A model generated the notes under the pieces. That model worked only from the letters and a program-made list of their open reading frames with translations. It ran no database searches and was not told the origin of the DNA. From NCBI GenBank assembly GCA_963769905.1, contig CAVYNG010000002.1:1302001-1366000 (forward strand): a stretch of DNA of 64,000 nucleotides, written 5' to 3'. Positions 27,282 through 34,423 of the stretch are shown one piece after another. A program made the position numbers and the translations under genes. How positions within the stretch are numbered: position 1 is the first letter of the stretch; the number at the start of each line of letters is the position of its first letter. The DNA is from Bog-756 sp963769905 (lineage in GTDB: Bacteria; Actinomycetota; Acidimicrobiia; Acidimicrobiales; RAAP-2).

Positions 27282-28178
27282 GTGCTCCGCCTCGTGCTGC
27301 CCAAAGGCTCTTTGGAGCGCGCGACCCTCGAGCTGTTCGCCGCGGCGGACCTGGCGGTGAACCGCTCGTCGGAAGTCGACTACCGGGCCTCGATCGACGA
27401 CCCGCGCATTGACGACGTGCGGATCCTCCGGCCCCAGGAGATCCCGTTGTACGTGGGCGACGGACTGTTCGACCTCGGCATCACCGGTCGCGACTGGGTG
27501 GAGGAACGGGGGAGCGACGTGACCTCGCTCGGTGTGCTGCCCTACTCGAAATCGACGGCCAGCCCGATCCGGGTGGTGCTCGCGGTCCCGATCGACTCAC
27601 CGGTGTCGACGGTGAGCGACCTCGCCACCTCGGCCACCGGTGCGGCAGGCGCCCTCCGCGTCTCGACCGAGTACCCCGAGCTCACCCGCCGGTTCTTCGA
27701 GGACCACGGGGTGCTCGCCGACGTGGTCCTCTCCTACGGCGCGACCGAGGCCAAGGTCCCCGACATCGCGGACTGCGTCGTCGAGATCACCGAGACCGGT
27801 CGTGCGCTGCGGGCAGCAGGACTCAAGATCGTCGAGACGCTGCTCGTCTCCCACACCGAGCTCATCGCAAACCCCAAGGCGGCGTCCGATCCGGAGAAGC
27901 GCCATGCCATGGAGCAGCTGCTCACCCTCCTGCAGGGCGCGCTCGAGGCGCGAGAGAAGGTGCTGGTGAAGCTCAACGTCACCCCGATCCAGCTGCCGGA
28001 GGTCATCGCGCTGCTCCCGTCCCTCCGGGCGCCGACGGTCTCGGAGCTGTTCGGCGGCGGCGGCTTCGCAGTCGAGACGGTCGTCCCGAAGTCGGAGATC
28101 AACGTGCTGATCCCCGCCTTGAAGGACAAAGGCGCCACCGACATCATCGAGCTCGCCCTCTCGAAGATCGTGCATTGA
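27282..28178 (+). CDS. hisG: ATP phosphoribosyltransferase, long form
   Basis: 298 residues from GTG 27282, chosen because LRLVLPKGSLERATLELF is the normal N-terminus. It catalyses the first step of histidine synthesis from ATP and PRPP. LGITGRDWVEE, RVSTEYPELTRRFF and the PRPP-site region VVEITETGRALRAAGLKIVE are present. The C-terminal ACT-like regulatory domain (about 215-298) marks the long, histidine-inhibited form that works without HisZ. hisE is not next to it. It is probably co-transcribed with ribBA-ribH. Confidence 0.95.
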   Translation: MLRLVLPKGSLERATLELFAAADLAVNRSSEVDYRASIDDPRIDDVRILRPQEIPLYVGDGLFDLGITGRDWVEERGSDVTSLGVLPYSKSTASPIRVVLAVPIDSPVSTVSDLATSATGAAGALRVSTEYPELTRRFFEDHGVLADVVLSYGATEAKVPDIADCVVEITETGRALRAAGLKIVETLLVSHTELIANPKAASDPEKRHAMEQLLTLLQGALEAREKVLVKLNVTPIQLPEVIALLPSLRAPTVSELFGGGGFAVETVVPKSEINVLIPALKDKGATDIIELALSKIVH

Positions 28179-28188
28179 GGGAGCGCCG

Positions 28189-28794
28189 GTGACCGACGCA
28201 GCGTGGGGGATGCCCGGCGACCTCGTCCCCGTCGAGAGCGAGGTGTTCATCGGCGACGTCGCCGAGTTCGACGAGGCGCGGGGCATCGGTTCGGTCGAGT
28301 TCGGCCCCGGTCGGCTCCTCCCGTTCCACTGCACCGCGATCACCGATGGCTCGCGCCGGATCGCGCCGGGAACCGTGGTCGCCTTCCAAGTAGTCGCCGG
28401 GCGGCTCGGGCGGCTCGAGGCACGCTCGATCCGCCCCCTCCCCGGGGTGGTGCCGGGCGCGACCCTCGCCCAGACGGTGCCCGAAGCGTGGGGCGACGAA
28501 GAAGCAGGATTCGACGCCGACCCGGTCGGGGCCGGACAGCGTCACTCGGTGGAGGAGCCGGGGCTGCCCGAGACCGGAGGTTGGCCGGTCGGTCCGGCGG
28601 ACGCCACCCCGCCGTCGGGAACCCCCCGGGTGGATCCATCCCCTGAGACGGTGCCCGAGCGTCCGGTGCCGTCCGAGCCCGGCGTTCCCCAGCCGCTGCC
28701 GGGACTCTCCGGTGATCCATTCGGCTCGGGTCCGCCCGACGACGTCGAGCCGGCCGCCTGGTCGGGTTCGTCGACCGCCCGGCCCGCCGGCTGA
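28189..28794 (+). CDS. Cold-shock-domain-like protein with Pro/Gly-rich tail
   Basis: 201 residues from GTG 28189, 10 nt after hisG with a GAGGGAG ribosome site. Residues about 20-85 resemble a cold-shock/OB domain: GDVAEFDEARGIGSVEF, then LLPFHCTAITDGSRRIAPGTVVAFQV, a layout known from CSD proteins of actinobacteria. The remaining 115 residues are Pro, Gly, Ser and Glu-rich and likely disordered. The last 253 bp overlap, in antisense, the 3' end of the opposing MFS gene. A nucleic-acid-binding role is inferred from the domain only. Confidence 0.7.
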   Translation: MTDAAWGMPGDLVPVESEVFIGDVAEFDEARGIGSVEFGPGRLLPFHCTAITDGSRRIAPGTVVAFQVVAGRLGRLEARSIRPLPGVVPGATLAQTVPEAWGDEEAGFDADPVGAGQRHSVEEPGLPETGGWPVGPADATPPSGTPRVDPSPETVPERPVPSEPGVPQPLPGLSGDPFGSGPPDDVEPAAWSGSSTARPAG

Positions 28795-30389
28795 GCGTCG
28801 GTCGACGGGTCGTCTGCTCGGGCGGCTGCCTCGCCGGCGTCTGTATCTTCCGTATCTTCGTCTTCTGTATCTTCGTCCTCGTCCGCGTAGGGATTTCCGA
28901 GGACGTCGCGCGCCAGGTCGACGACGACCGCGCTGTCGGCGTCCTCCTCGGTCACGACCCCGAGGAGGGGGGCCGCGAGCAGACCGGTCACGATGCCGGT
29001 GTTGGCCATCGACTCGGCCTGCACGACGCTCCACTCCCAGAGCCGTGCGACCATGTCCGGGCTCGAGGCCTGTCGCTTCGGGATCTTGAGCCAGCAGTTG
29101 ACCGCGGCGTGGGCGAGTCCGGTCGCCGCGGGGAACAGCCAGATCAGCCGGTAGTTCCCGGTCGCGTCGACCACGGCGGCCGCCACGTACGCGAGCAGCA
29201 CGCTGCAGAGGTTGAACGGCGACACCAGCACCCCGAGCCGCTCGCCGAGGCCACCGGCGCGCGGAAGCAGCCGCAGGAGCAACGGCGCGAGGACGATGAT
29301 GTACGCCCCGACGAACGGCGCGCCGATGTAGGCGAGAACGACTGCCTGCCAGATATGGGTGTCGAAGTACTGGATGCCGGCGAGGAGGGCGCCGACCAAA
29401 GGAGCGCCGACCGCCAGCTGCATCGGGGTGAGCCATCGGCTGAGGGGGATCCCGAGGGCGATCCCTATGAAGAAGACCGGCAGGCCGGTGGCGAGGCCGG
29501 CGATGGTCTGTGCGCTGGCACCCGCGTGCAGGACCCGCTGGAAGAAGAGGATGGCCACGTACGCAGTCGAGCCGACCCCCGACCAGAAGAGCAGCGAGCC
29601 GGCGACGAGCACCTTCGCGTTCGGACCTGCCAGGATGTCGCGCAATTCCTCACGCGCGGGGCGGGCTCGCCGCCCGCGGTCGGCCTCGGCACCTCGCCGT
29701 GCGGCCGGGGCTTCTCGGACGAGGAGCAGCACGGTGATCCCGACCGCGACCATGATCGCCGCGGCCACCTGGAACGGGAGGTTCCAGGTGGAGGGTTGGT
29801 TCTGATTCCAGGTGGTGATGACGGTGCCCTTGATCCCGAGGCTGGCGACGGTCCCGAGCACGGTGGTGAGGAGGAGCGCCTTGATCCACCGGCTGCGCCC
29901 GAAGACCTCCGGGACCACCGCCACGTTGGTGAGGGTGAACACCGACGCAGCCTGGCTGGCGAGCACGATGAAGAGGACGAGCGGCCAGTAGCCGTGCACC
30001 ACCGTGAACATCCAGGTGCACACACCCATGCCGACGAGGCTCGCGCCCATGTAGGGCGTGCGCCGGCCGACACGGGTGCGCGTGCGGTCGCTCAGACGTC
30101 CTGCGACCGGATAGGTCAGCCAGCTGAGCAGCCGGCTGGCCGTCAAGGCGAAGGTCACCGCCAGCGCGCCGGACGCGCGGTGCTGCACGTAGAGGGTGAT
30201 GAGCACTCCGGAGACCGCAAGATTGGCGCGTGGACCGACCAGACCGATGGAGAGTCCGATGAAGCTGCGGAGTCGCGACGCGTCGATCGAGCGGTCCGGC
30301 GGGGAGAGATCGCTCGGGTCGGTGGACGGCACCGGCAGCGGCGCCGGAGCGGGCCCGGGCCGTCCCTGCTCGTCGTCGGGCCGGGTCAC
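28542..30389 (-). CDS. MFS transporter with an acidic and Gly/Ser-rich C-terminal tail
   Basis: 615 residues from GTG 30389, which overlaps the stop of the upstream DUF1844 gene as GTGA. About 12 membrane helices; RLSDRTRTRVGRRTPYMG is the loop 2-3 motif typical of MFS_2/GPH-like and related sugar or solute carriers. After the last helix comes a tail of about 150 residues with acidic repeats (DEDEDTEDEDTEDTD) and then Gly/Ser/Pro-rich sequence. The tail is encoded opposite the end of the cold-shock-like gene. The substrate is unknown. Confidence 0.82.
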   Translation of the reverse strand: MTRPDDEQGRPGPAPAPLPVPSTDPSDLSPPDRSIDASRLRSFIGLSIGLVGPRANLAVSGVLITLYVQHRASGALAVTFALTASRLLSWLTYPVAGRLSDRTRTRVGRRTPYMGASLVGMGVCTWMFTVVHGYWPLVLFIVLASQAASVFTLTNVAVVPEVFGRSRWIKALLLTTVLGTVASLGIKGTVITTWNQNQPSTWNLPFQVAAAIMVAVGITVLLLVREAPAARRGAEADRGRRARPAREELRDILAGPNAKVLVAGSLLFWSGVGSTAYVAILFFQRVLHAGASAQTIAGLATGLPVFFIGIALGIPLSRWLTPMQLAVGAPLVGALLAGIQYFDTHIWQAVVLAYIGAPFVGAYIIVLAPLLLRLLPRAGGLGERLGVLVSPFNLCSVLLAYVAAAVVDATGNYRLIWLFPAATGLAHAAVNCWLKIPKRQASSPDMVARLWEWSVVQAESMANTGIVTGLLAAPLLGVVTEEDADSAVVVDLARDVLGNPYADEDEDTEDEDTEDTDAGEAAARADDPSTDAQPAGRAVDEPDQAAGSTSSGGPEPNGSPESPGSGWGTPGSDGTGRSGTVSGDGSTRGVPDGGVASAGPTGQPPVSGSPGSSTE

Positions 30390-30859
30390 CCCTCGGTGTC
30401 TTCGGCCCCGGAGCTGCCCGCCTGCGGGGCGGAGCCGCCGTTCGCGCCCGTCGCCGCCGCGGACTCCGTTCCGGCCTGGCGGGCCGCGTCGATCTGCACG
30501 TAGGCCAGCCTGAGCTGGCTCAGCCCGTCCTTCAAGGACGGTTCCGCGTCGCCGAGCCGTCCCTCGAGCCCGACGAGAAGGCACCCGAGCGCGTCGATCG
30601 CGAGCTGGGCCCGGTCGAGGAGTGGCGGTTGCTGGGACAGGTAGACCGCGGCGAGCTCGAAGAGGCCGTAGCAGTGGTTGGCGACCACGGCCTCGACGGG
30701 CGAGCGGGCGAGCTCGGCTCGCATCGCCTCGACCTGTGCGGCGAGGTCTTCGTCCTCCCCGGTAGGCGTACCGCCGCCACTGCTCGTTCGCCCCTCACCC
30801 CCCGACTCTGCTGGCGGCCCGACCGGCCGCTCGCCGTCGGGTGTCCATAGTGAGCTCAC
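30386..30859 (-). CDS. DUF1844 family protein
   Basis: 157 residues from GTG 30859, placed 7 nt after a -10 box. The core at about 40-125, including SPVEAVVANHCYGLFELAAVYL and AQLAIDALGCLLVGLEGRLG, matches the DUF1844 family, a short helical protein found next to infC in many actinobacteria. Function is unknown. The C-terminal 25 residues are Ala/Gly/Ser-rich. It diverges from infC, leaving about 200 nt that hold both promoters and the infC leader. It is coupled by GTGA to the MFS gene. Confidence 0.82.
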   Translation of the reverse strand: MSSLWTPDGERPVGPPAESGGEGRTSSGGGTPTGEDEDLAAQVEAMRAELARSPVEAVVANHCYGLFELAAVYLSQQPPLLDRAQLAIDALGCLLVGLEGRLGDAEPSLKDGLSQLRLAYVQIDAARQAGTESAAATGANGGSAPQAGSSGAEDTEG

Positions 30860-30866
30860 GACTGGT

Positions 30867-30872
30867 AGCCTA
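30867..30872 (-). promoter_or_regulatory. -10 box of the DUF1844 gene (leaderless geometry)
   Basis: TAGGCT on the minus strand, ending 7 nt before GTG 30859. It faces away from infC. Confidence 0.45.
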
Positions 30873-31007
30873 AAGCAACTGGTAGACGAGGAAGCGGGGT
30901 CTCGCGGATGCAAGCCCCCCACCCGGCCACGTTGCGGGAGCAAGTGTGCGCCGGGTTCACGGGACCGGCGGTCGGCGGAAGCCGAAACGGTCGGGGTGGC
31001 TCCGCTC

Positions 31008-31055
31008 CTTGTTCGTCCGCCACGGCGGGTCCGTGGCAACAAGCACAGGGAGAAG
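31008..31055 (+). promoter_or_regulatory. infC leader hairpin and ribosome-binding site
   Basis: A two-part stem can form: CTTGTT 31008-31013 with AACAAG 31038-31043, and inside it CCACGG 31020-31025 with CCGTGG 31031-31036. It lies just before GGGAGAAG (31048-31055). It buries an in-frame GTG at 31033. infC-rpmI-rplT leaders are known targets of L20 autoregulation; whether this one is, is inference. Confidence 0.4.
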
Positions 31056-31059
31056 TCGC

Positions 31060-31743
31060 ATAGCAGCCACCATCACCACCAACGAGCCTCGTATCAACGA
31101 CCGGATCCGTGCGCGCGAAGTGCGCCTGGTCGATCCTGACGGCGAGCAACTCGGCATCAAACCGCTGCCGGAGGCGCTCGCCATCGCCGCTCAGCTCGAT
31201 CTGGACCTCGTGGAAGTCGCGCCTGGAGCAAACCCGCCAGTGTGTCGGATCATGGACTACGGGAAGTTCAAGTTCGATGCGGCGCAGCGGGCAAAGGAAT
31301 CGAGGCGCAAGACGGTCCACGTCGGGATCAAGGAGATGAAGTACCGGCCGAAGATCGGACCCGGTGACTTCGAGACGAAGACTCGGCAGGTGGCCAAGTT
31401 CCTCGAGGAAGGTCACAAGGTCAAGATCACGATCATGTTCCGTGGTCGCGAGGTCTTCCATCCCGAGCTCGGCAAGAAGATCCTCGATCGGATCGCCGAC
31501 CAGGTGGACGGCCTCGGCAAGCCCGAGGCGGTGCCCCGGCTCGACGGTCGGAACATGGTGATGGTGCTGGCACCCGACAAGAGAGCGAAGCAGTCGGCTG
31601 CGTCGAAGGCAGCAACGGCGGAGCCACCGAGTCCGAACGGGGCGGGGGCGCCACCGGAGCAGGCCGAGACAGGCCACACCGGTGGCGACGAGACCGCAGC
31701 AGCGGAGGTCGCGCCGGGCACGACCGGCGAAGGGGAAGGTTGA
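31060..31743 (+). CDS. infC: Translation initiation factor IF-3
   Basis: 227 residues if started at ATA 31060, which lies 4-6 nt after the purine-rich GGGAGAAG; GTG 31033 is the conventional alternative but sits in a hairpin with no good ribosome site. A rare start codon is typical of infC, where IF3 controls its own synthesis. The family core begins at NEPRINDRIRAREVRLVDPDG. VCRIMDYGKFKF, VGIKEMKYRPKIGPGDFETK and the C-terminal VKITIMFRGREVFHPELG are clear. A tail of about 50 Ala/Glu/Pro-rich residues follows the folded part. IF3 keeps 30S subunits free and checks initiator tRNA. Confidence 0.93.
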   Translation: MAATITTNEPRINDRIRAREVRLVDPDGEQLGIKPLPEALAIAAQLDLDLVEVAPGANPPVCRIMDYGKFKFDAAQRAKESRRKTVHVGIKEMKYRPKIGPGDFETKTRQVAKFLEEGHKVKITIMFRGREVFHPELGKKILDRIADQVDGLGKPEAVPRLDGRNMVMVLAPDKRAKQSAASKAATAEPPSPNGAGAPPEQAETGHTGGDETAAAEVAPGTTGEGEG

Positions 31744-31747
31744 GAGT

Positions 31748-31942
31748 ATGCCGAAGATGAAGACCGACAGCGGGGCCCGCAAGCGGATCAAGGTGACCGG
31801 GTCGGGCAGGCTCCGCCGGCGCAAGGCGTTCCGCTCACACCTTCTCGAGCACAAGACGAGCGCCCGCAAGCGCCGCTTGGGTCGCGAGACCGACTTCGCC
31901 ACGGGCGACGCCCGCCAGGTGAAGCGAATGCTCGGCCGGTAG
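31748..31942 (+). CDS. rpmI: 50S ribosomal protein L35
   Basis: 64 residues from ATG 31748, 4 nt after infC. It starts MPKMKTDSGARKRIKVTGSG and contains FRSHLLEHKTSARKRRL, which is L35 almost to the consensus; length is normal. The 131-nt gap to rplT is larger than usual and contains two small stems, GGACC...GGTCC at about 31993-32007 and CCGTG...CACGG just after. Confidence 0.96.
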   Translation: MPKMKTDSGARKRIKVTGSGRLRRRKAFRSHLLEHKTSARKRRLGRETDFATGDARQVKRMLGR

Positions 31943-32073
31943 ACCGGGCCCGGTCGCACACCGCCCGACCGGTCGCCGCACAGTCCCTGGTCGGACCGAG
32001 GAGGTCCGTGCACCACGGGCTGCGTGCCGTTCCGGCACCGTCCATCAGAAACCTCACACCAAGGAGTCGTCCC

Positions 32074-32460
32074 ATGGCCCGAGTCAAAGGCGCCGTCCAC
32101 GCGAAGAAGCACCACCGCGCCGTTCTCGAGCAGGCGCAGGGTTACTACGGGAACAAGAGCCGATCCTTCCGAGCTGCGAACGAACAGCTCATGCACTCGA
32201 AGCAGTACGCCTTCCGCGACCGACGAGCCCGCAAAGGGGACTTCCGCCAATTGTGGATCCAGCGGATCAACGCCGCGGCGCGGCTCAACGGGACGAGCTA
32301 CAGCCGATTCATCGCCGGCCTCCACCGTGCCGAGGTCGACGTCGACCGCAAGGTCCTCGCCGATCTCGCGGTCTCCGAGCCCGACGCCTTCGCGAGCCTG
32401 GTCCGGGTCGCGAACGACGCGCTGGCCGCTCCGGCGACCGACGGCGGGGAGCGCTCCTGA
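32074..32460 (+). CDS. rplT: 50S ribosomal protein L20
   Basis: 128 residues from ATG 32074 with AAGGAG upstream. It starts MARVKGAVHAKKHHRAVLE, followed by the L20 helix GYYGNKSRSFRAANEQLMHS, RKGDFRQLWIQRINAAAR and a normal C-terminus. L20 binds 23S rRNA early in 50S assembly and in many bacteria represses the infC operon. Its stop overlaps a CTG (32457) that appears to start the next gene. Confidence 0.97.
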   Translation: MARVKGAVHAKKHHRAVLEQAQGYYGNKSRSFRAANEQLMHSKQYAFRDRRARKGDFRQLWIQRINAAARLNGTSYSRFIAGLHRAEVDVDRKVLADLAVSEPDAFASLVRVANDALAAPATDGGERS

Positions 32461-33339
32461 CCGAAACCGGCCTGGCCTTCACCCACCAGCGCGTCCGGCG
32501 GGTCCGACAGCTCCTCGCCAAGCGCGCACTTCGGCGGAAGGAGCACGCGGTGGTGCTGGAGGGGGCGGAGCTGCTTGCCGCCGCGCTCGACGCGCAGGTC
32601 CCGGTCGAGTCCGCCTATGTGGCGCCCAGAGGGCGCGGCGATCCTGCGGTCGCACGCGTCCTCGAGCGGCTCTACGCGCGTGGAGGGCGTGTCTTCGACC
32701 TGGGGCCCGGGGTGATCGAACGGGTCGCGGACACCGTGACGCCCCAACCGATCGTCTCGGTGGTCGCCTTCGAGCCTTCGGCACTCGAATCCGTCGAGGA
32801 GGCGGCAGCGCTCATGGTCTGCGTCGACGTCCGCGACCCTGGCAACCTCGGGACCATGATCCGTACGGCGGAGTGCGCGGGGGTCGACGGAGTGGTCTGT
32901 TGCGAGGGCACCGTCGACCCGACCAATCCGAAGTGCCTGCGTGCCTCGGCCGGCTCGGTCTTCCGAGTGCCGGTGGTCACTGCAGGGAGTCCCGACGAGG
33001 TGCTCGGCCGCCTCGGCGCGTCCGGATTGGCCCGGGTCGGGACCGTCGCGCGGGGGGACCGACTACGCGGTCTTCGACTTTCGGAGACGAATTGCCCTCA
33101 CCTTCGGGAACGAGTCCTCGGGCCTCGGTCAAGAGGTGTCGCCACTGATCGACGCGTGGGTGTCGATCCCGATGGCCGGAGGAGCCGATTCACTCAACGT
33201 GAGCGTGTCCGCCGCGGTCATCTGCTTCGAGCGGCTGCGGCAGCACCGCCTTTCGGAGGATTCGGCCTCGCGCTCTACGATGCCCGCCATGGAGACCCCC
33301 GACGACCGCCGCGTGCGCGAGGGAGAGGGACCGACTTGA
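32457..33339 (+). CDS. TrmH/SpoU-family RNA 2'-O-methyltransferase, with an apparent frameshift
   Basis: About 293 residues read in two frames. The N-terminal substrate-binding domain (QRVRRVRQLLAKRALRRKEH, VVLEGAELL) starts from CTG 32457 in a CTGA overlap with rplT; no ATG, GTG or TTG is available for the family N-terminus. The SPOUT domain has VDVRDPGNLGTMIRTAEC. At the six-G run 33052-33057 the frame breaks; one G fewer joins it to YAVFDFRRRIALTFGNESSG and SLNVSVSAAVICFERLRQ, the conserved C-terminal knot. The position between rplT and pheS is where actinobacteria keep an rRNA methylase of this type. The frameshift may be a sequencing error. Confidence 0.82.
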
Positions 33340-34400
33340 CCGGGACAGTGGACGTCGATGCCCTGGTCGACCAGGCGCGGGCCGCGGTCGCCGCCGCGAC
33401 CACGACCGAAGAGATCCGCACGGTGGCGGCGGCGGTCGCCGGGAAGAAGTCGGCTCTTTCGGCTGCCTACCGGACCCTCGGAGGACTCGACGACGAGGGC
33501 CGCCGCGCGCTCGGCGCGCGTCTGCATGCGGCCCGGGCCGCGATCGACGAGCTCGTCGAGCGCCGGCGCGAGGAGATCCGATTCGAGGAGCTCGCTCTCG
33601 AGATGGCCGAGGCCCGGGCCGACCTGACCGAGTTCGTTCCCGGGTCGGTGAGAGAGCCGCCGGCCCGCGGCCACCTCCATCTGGTGACCCAGACTCGCGA
33701 CGAGCTCGAGGACGTGTTCGTCGGGATGGGCTTCGAGGTGGCGGAGGGCCCCGAGATCGAATCCGACTGGTTCAACTTCGGCGCGCTCAACATCCCACCC
33801 GCGCATCCCGCGCGGGGGATGTGGGACACGTTCTACCTCGATCTCGGTGAACCGGAGACGACGCTGCTGCGGACCCATACCTCTCCGGTGCAGGTGCATC
33901 TGATGGAGGATGCGGTCGTCTCGGGAGGGCTTCCGATCCATGCGGTGATGCCGGGCCGGTGCTACCGACGCGACACCCCCGACGCGCGCCATCTCCCCGT
34001 CTTCCACCAGATCGAGGGGTTGGTGGTCGACCACGGGATCACCTTTGCCGATCTCGCCGGTACCATCGAGGTGTTCACCACCGCCTACTTCGGGCCCGAC
34101 ATCCACTCGCGCCTCCGCCCGGCCTACTTCCCGTTCACCGAACCGTCGGCCGAGTTCGAGGTCACCTGCACCATCTGCCGCGGTGACGGCTGTCGGACCT
34201 GTTCGTCGGTCGGGTGGATCGAGCTCGGCGGCTGCGGCATGGTCGACCCTGCCGTCTTCGCCGCGGTGGGCATCGACTCGGAGGAGTGGACCGGCTTCGC
34301 TTTCGGGTTCGGGATCGACCGGTGCGCGCAGATGCGTCACCAGATCTCGGACATGCGATTCCTCATCGAGAACGACCTCCGGTTCGTCCGGCAGTTCTGA
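33336..34400 (+). CDS. pheS: Phenylalanine--tRNA ligase alpha subunit
   Basis: 354 residues from TTG 33336 (TTGA overlap with the trmH-like gene, with GGGAGAGGGA upstream); GTG 33348 is an alternative. The N-terminal coiled coil covers about 1-90. The class II catalytic domain has GFEVAEGPEIESDWFNFGALNIP, LLRTHTSPVQVH (motif 2 region), GRCYRRDTPDARHLPVFHQIEG and FAFGFGIDRCAQMRH (motif 3). Together with PheT it charges tRNA(Phe). Confidence 0.96.
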   Translation: MTGTVDVDALVDQARAAVAAATTTEEIRTVAAAVAGKKSALSAAYRTLGGLDDEGRRALGARLHAARAAIDELVERRREEIRFEELALEMAEARADLTEFVPGSVREPPARGHLHLVTQTRDELEDVFVGMGFEVAEGPEIESDWFNFGALNIPPAHPARGMWDTFYLDLGEPETTLLRTHTSPVQVHLMEDAVVSGGLPIHAVMPGRCYRRDTPDARHLPVFHQIEGLVVDHGITFADLAGTIEVFTTAYFGPDIHSRLRPAYFPFTEPSAEFEVTCTICRGDGCRTCSSVGWIELGGCGMVDPAVFAAVGIDSEEWTGFAFGFGIDRCAQMRHQISDMRFLIENDLRFVRQF

Positions 34401-34423
34401 TGGACGGTTCCTGAGAGGTACTC

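Noticed and set aside
28840..28885. A short tandem repeat (TATCTTCGTCTTC-like units)
   Set aside because: It simply encodes the acidic DEDTEDED tail of the opposing MFS gene and is too short and irregular for a repeat array.
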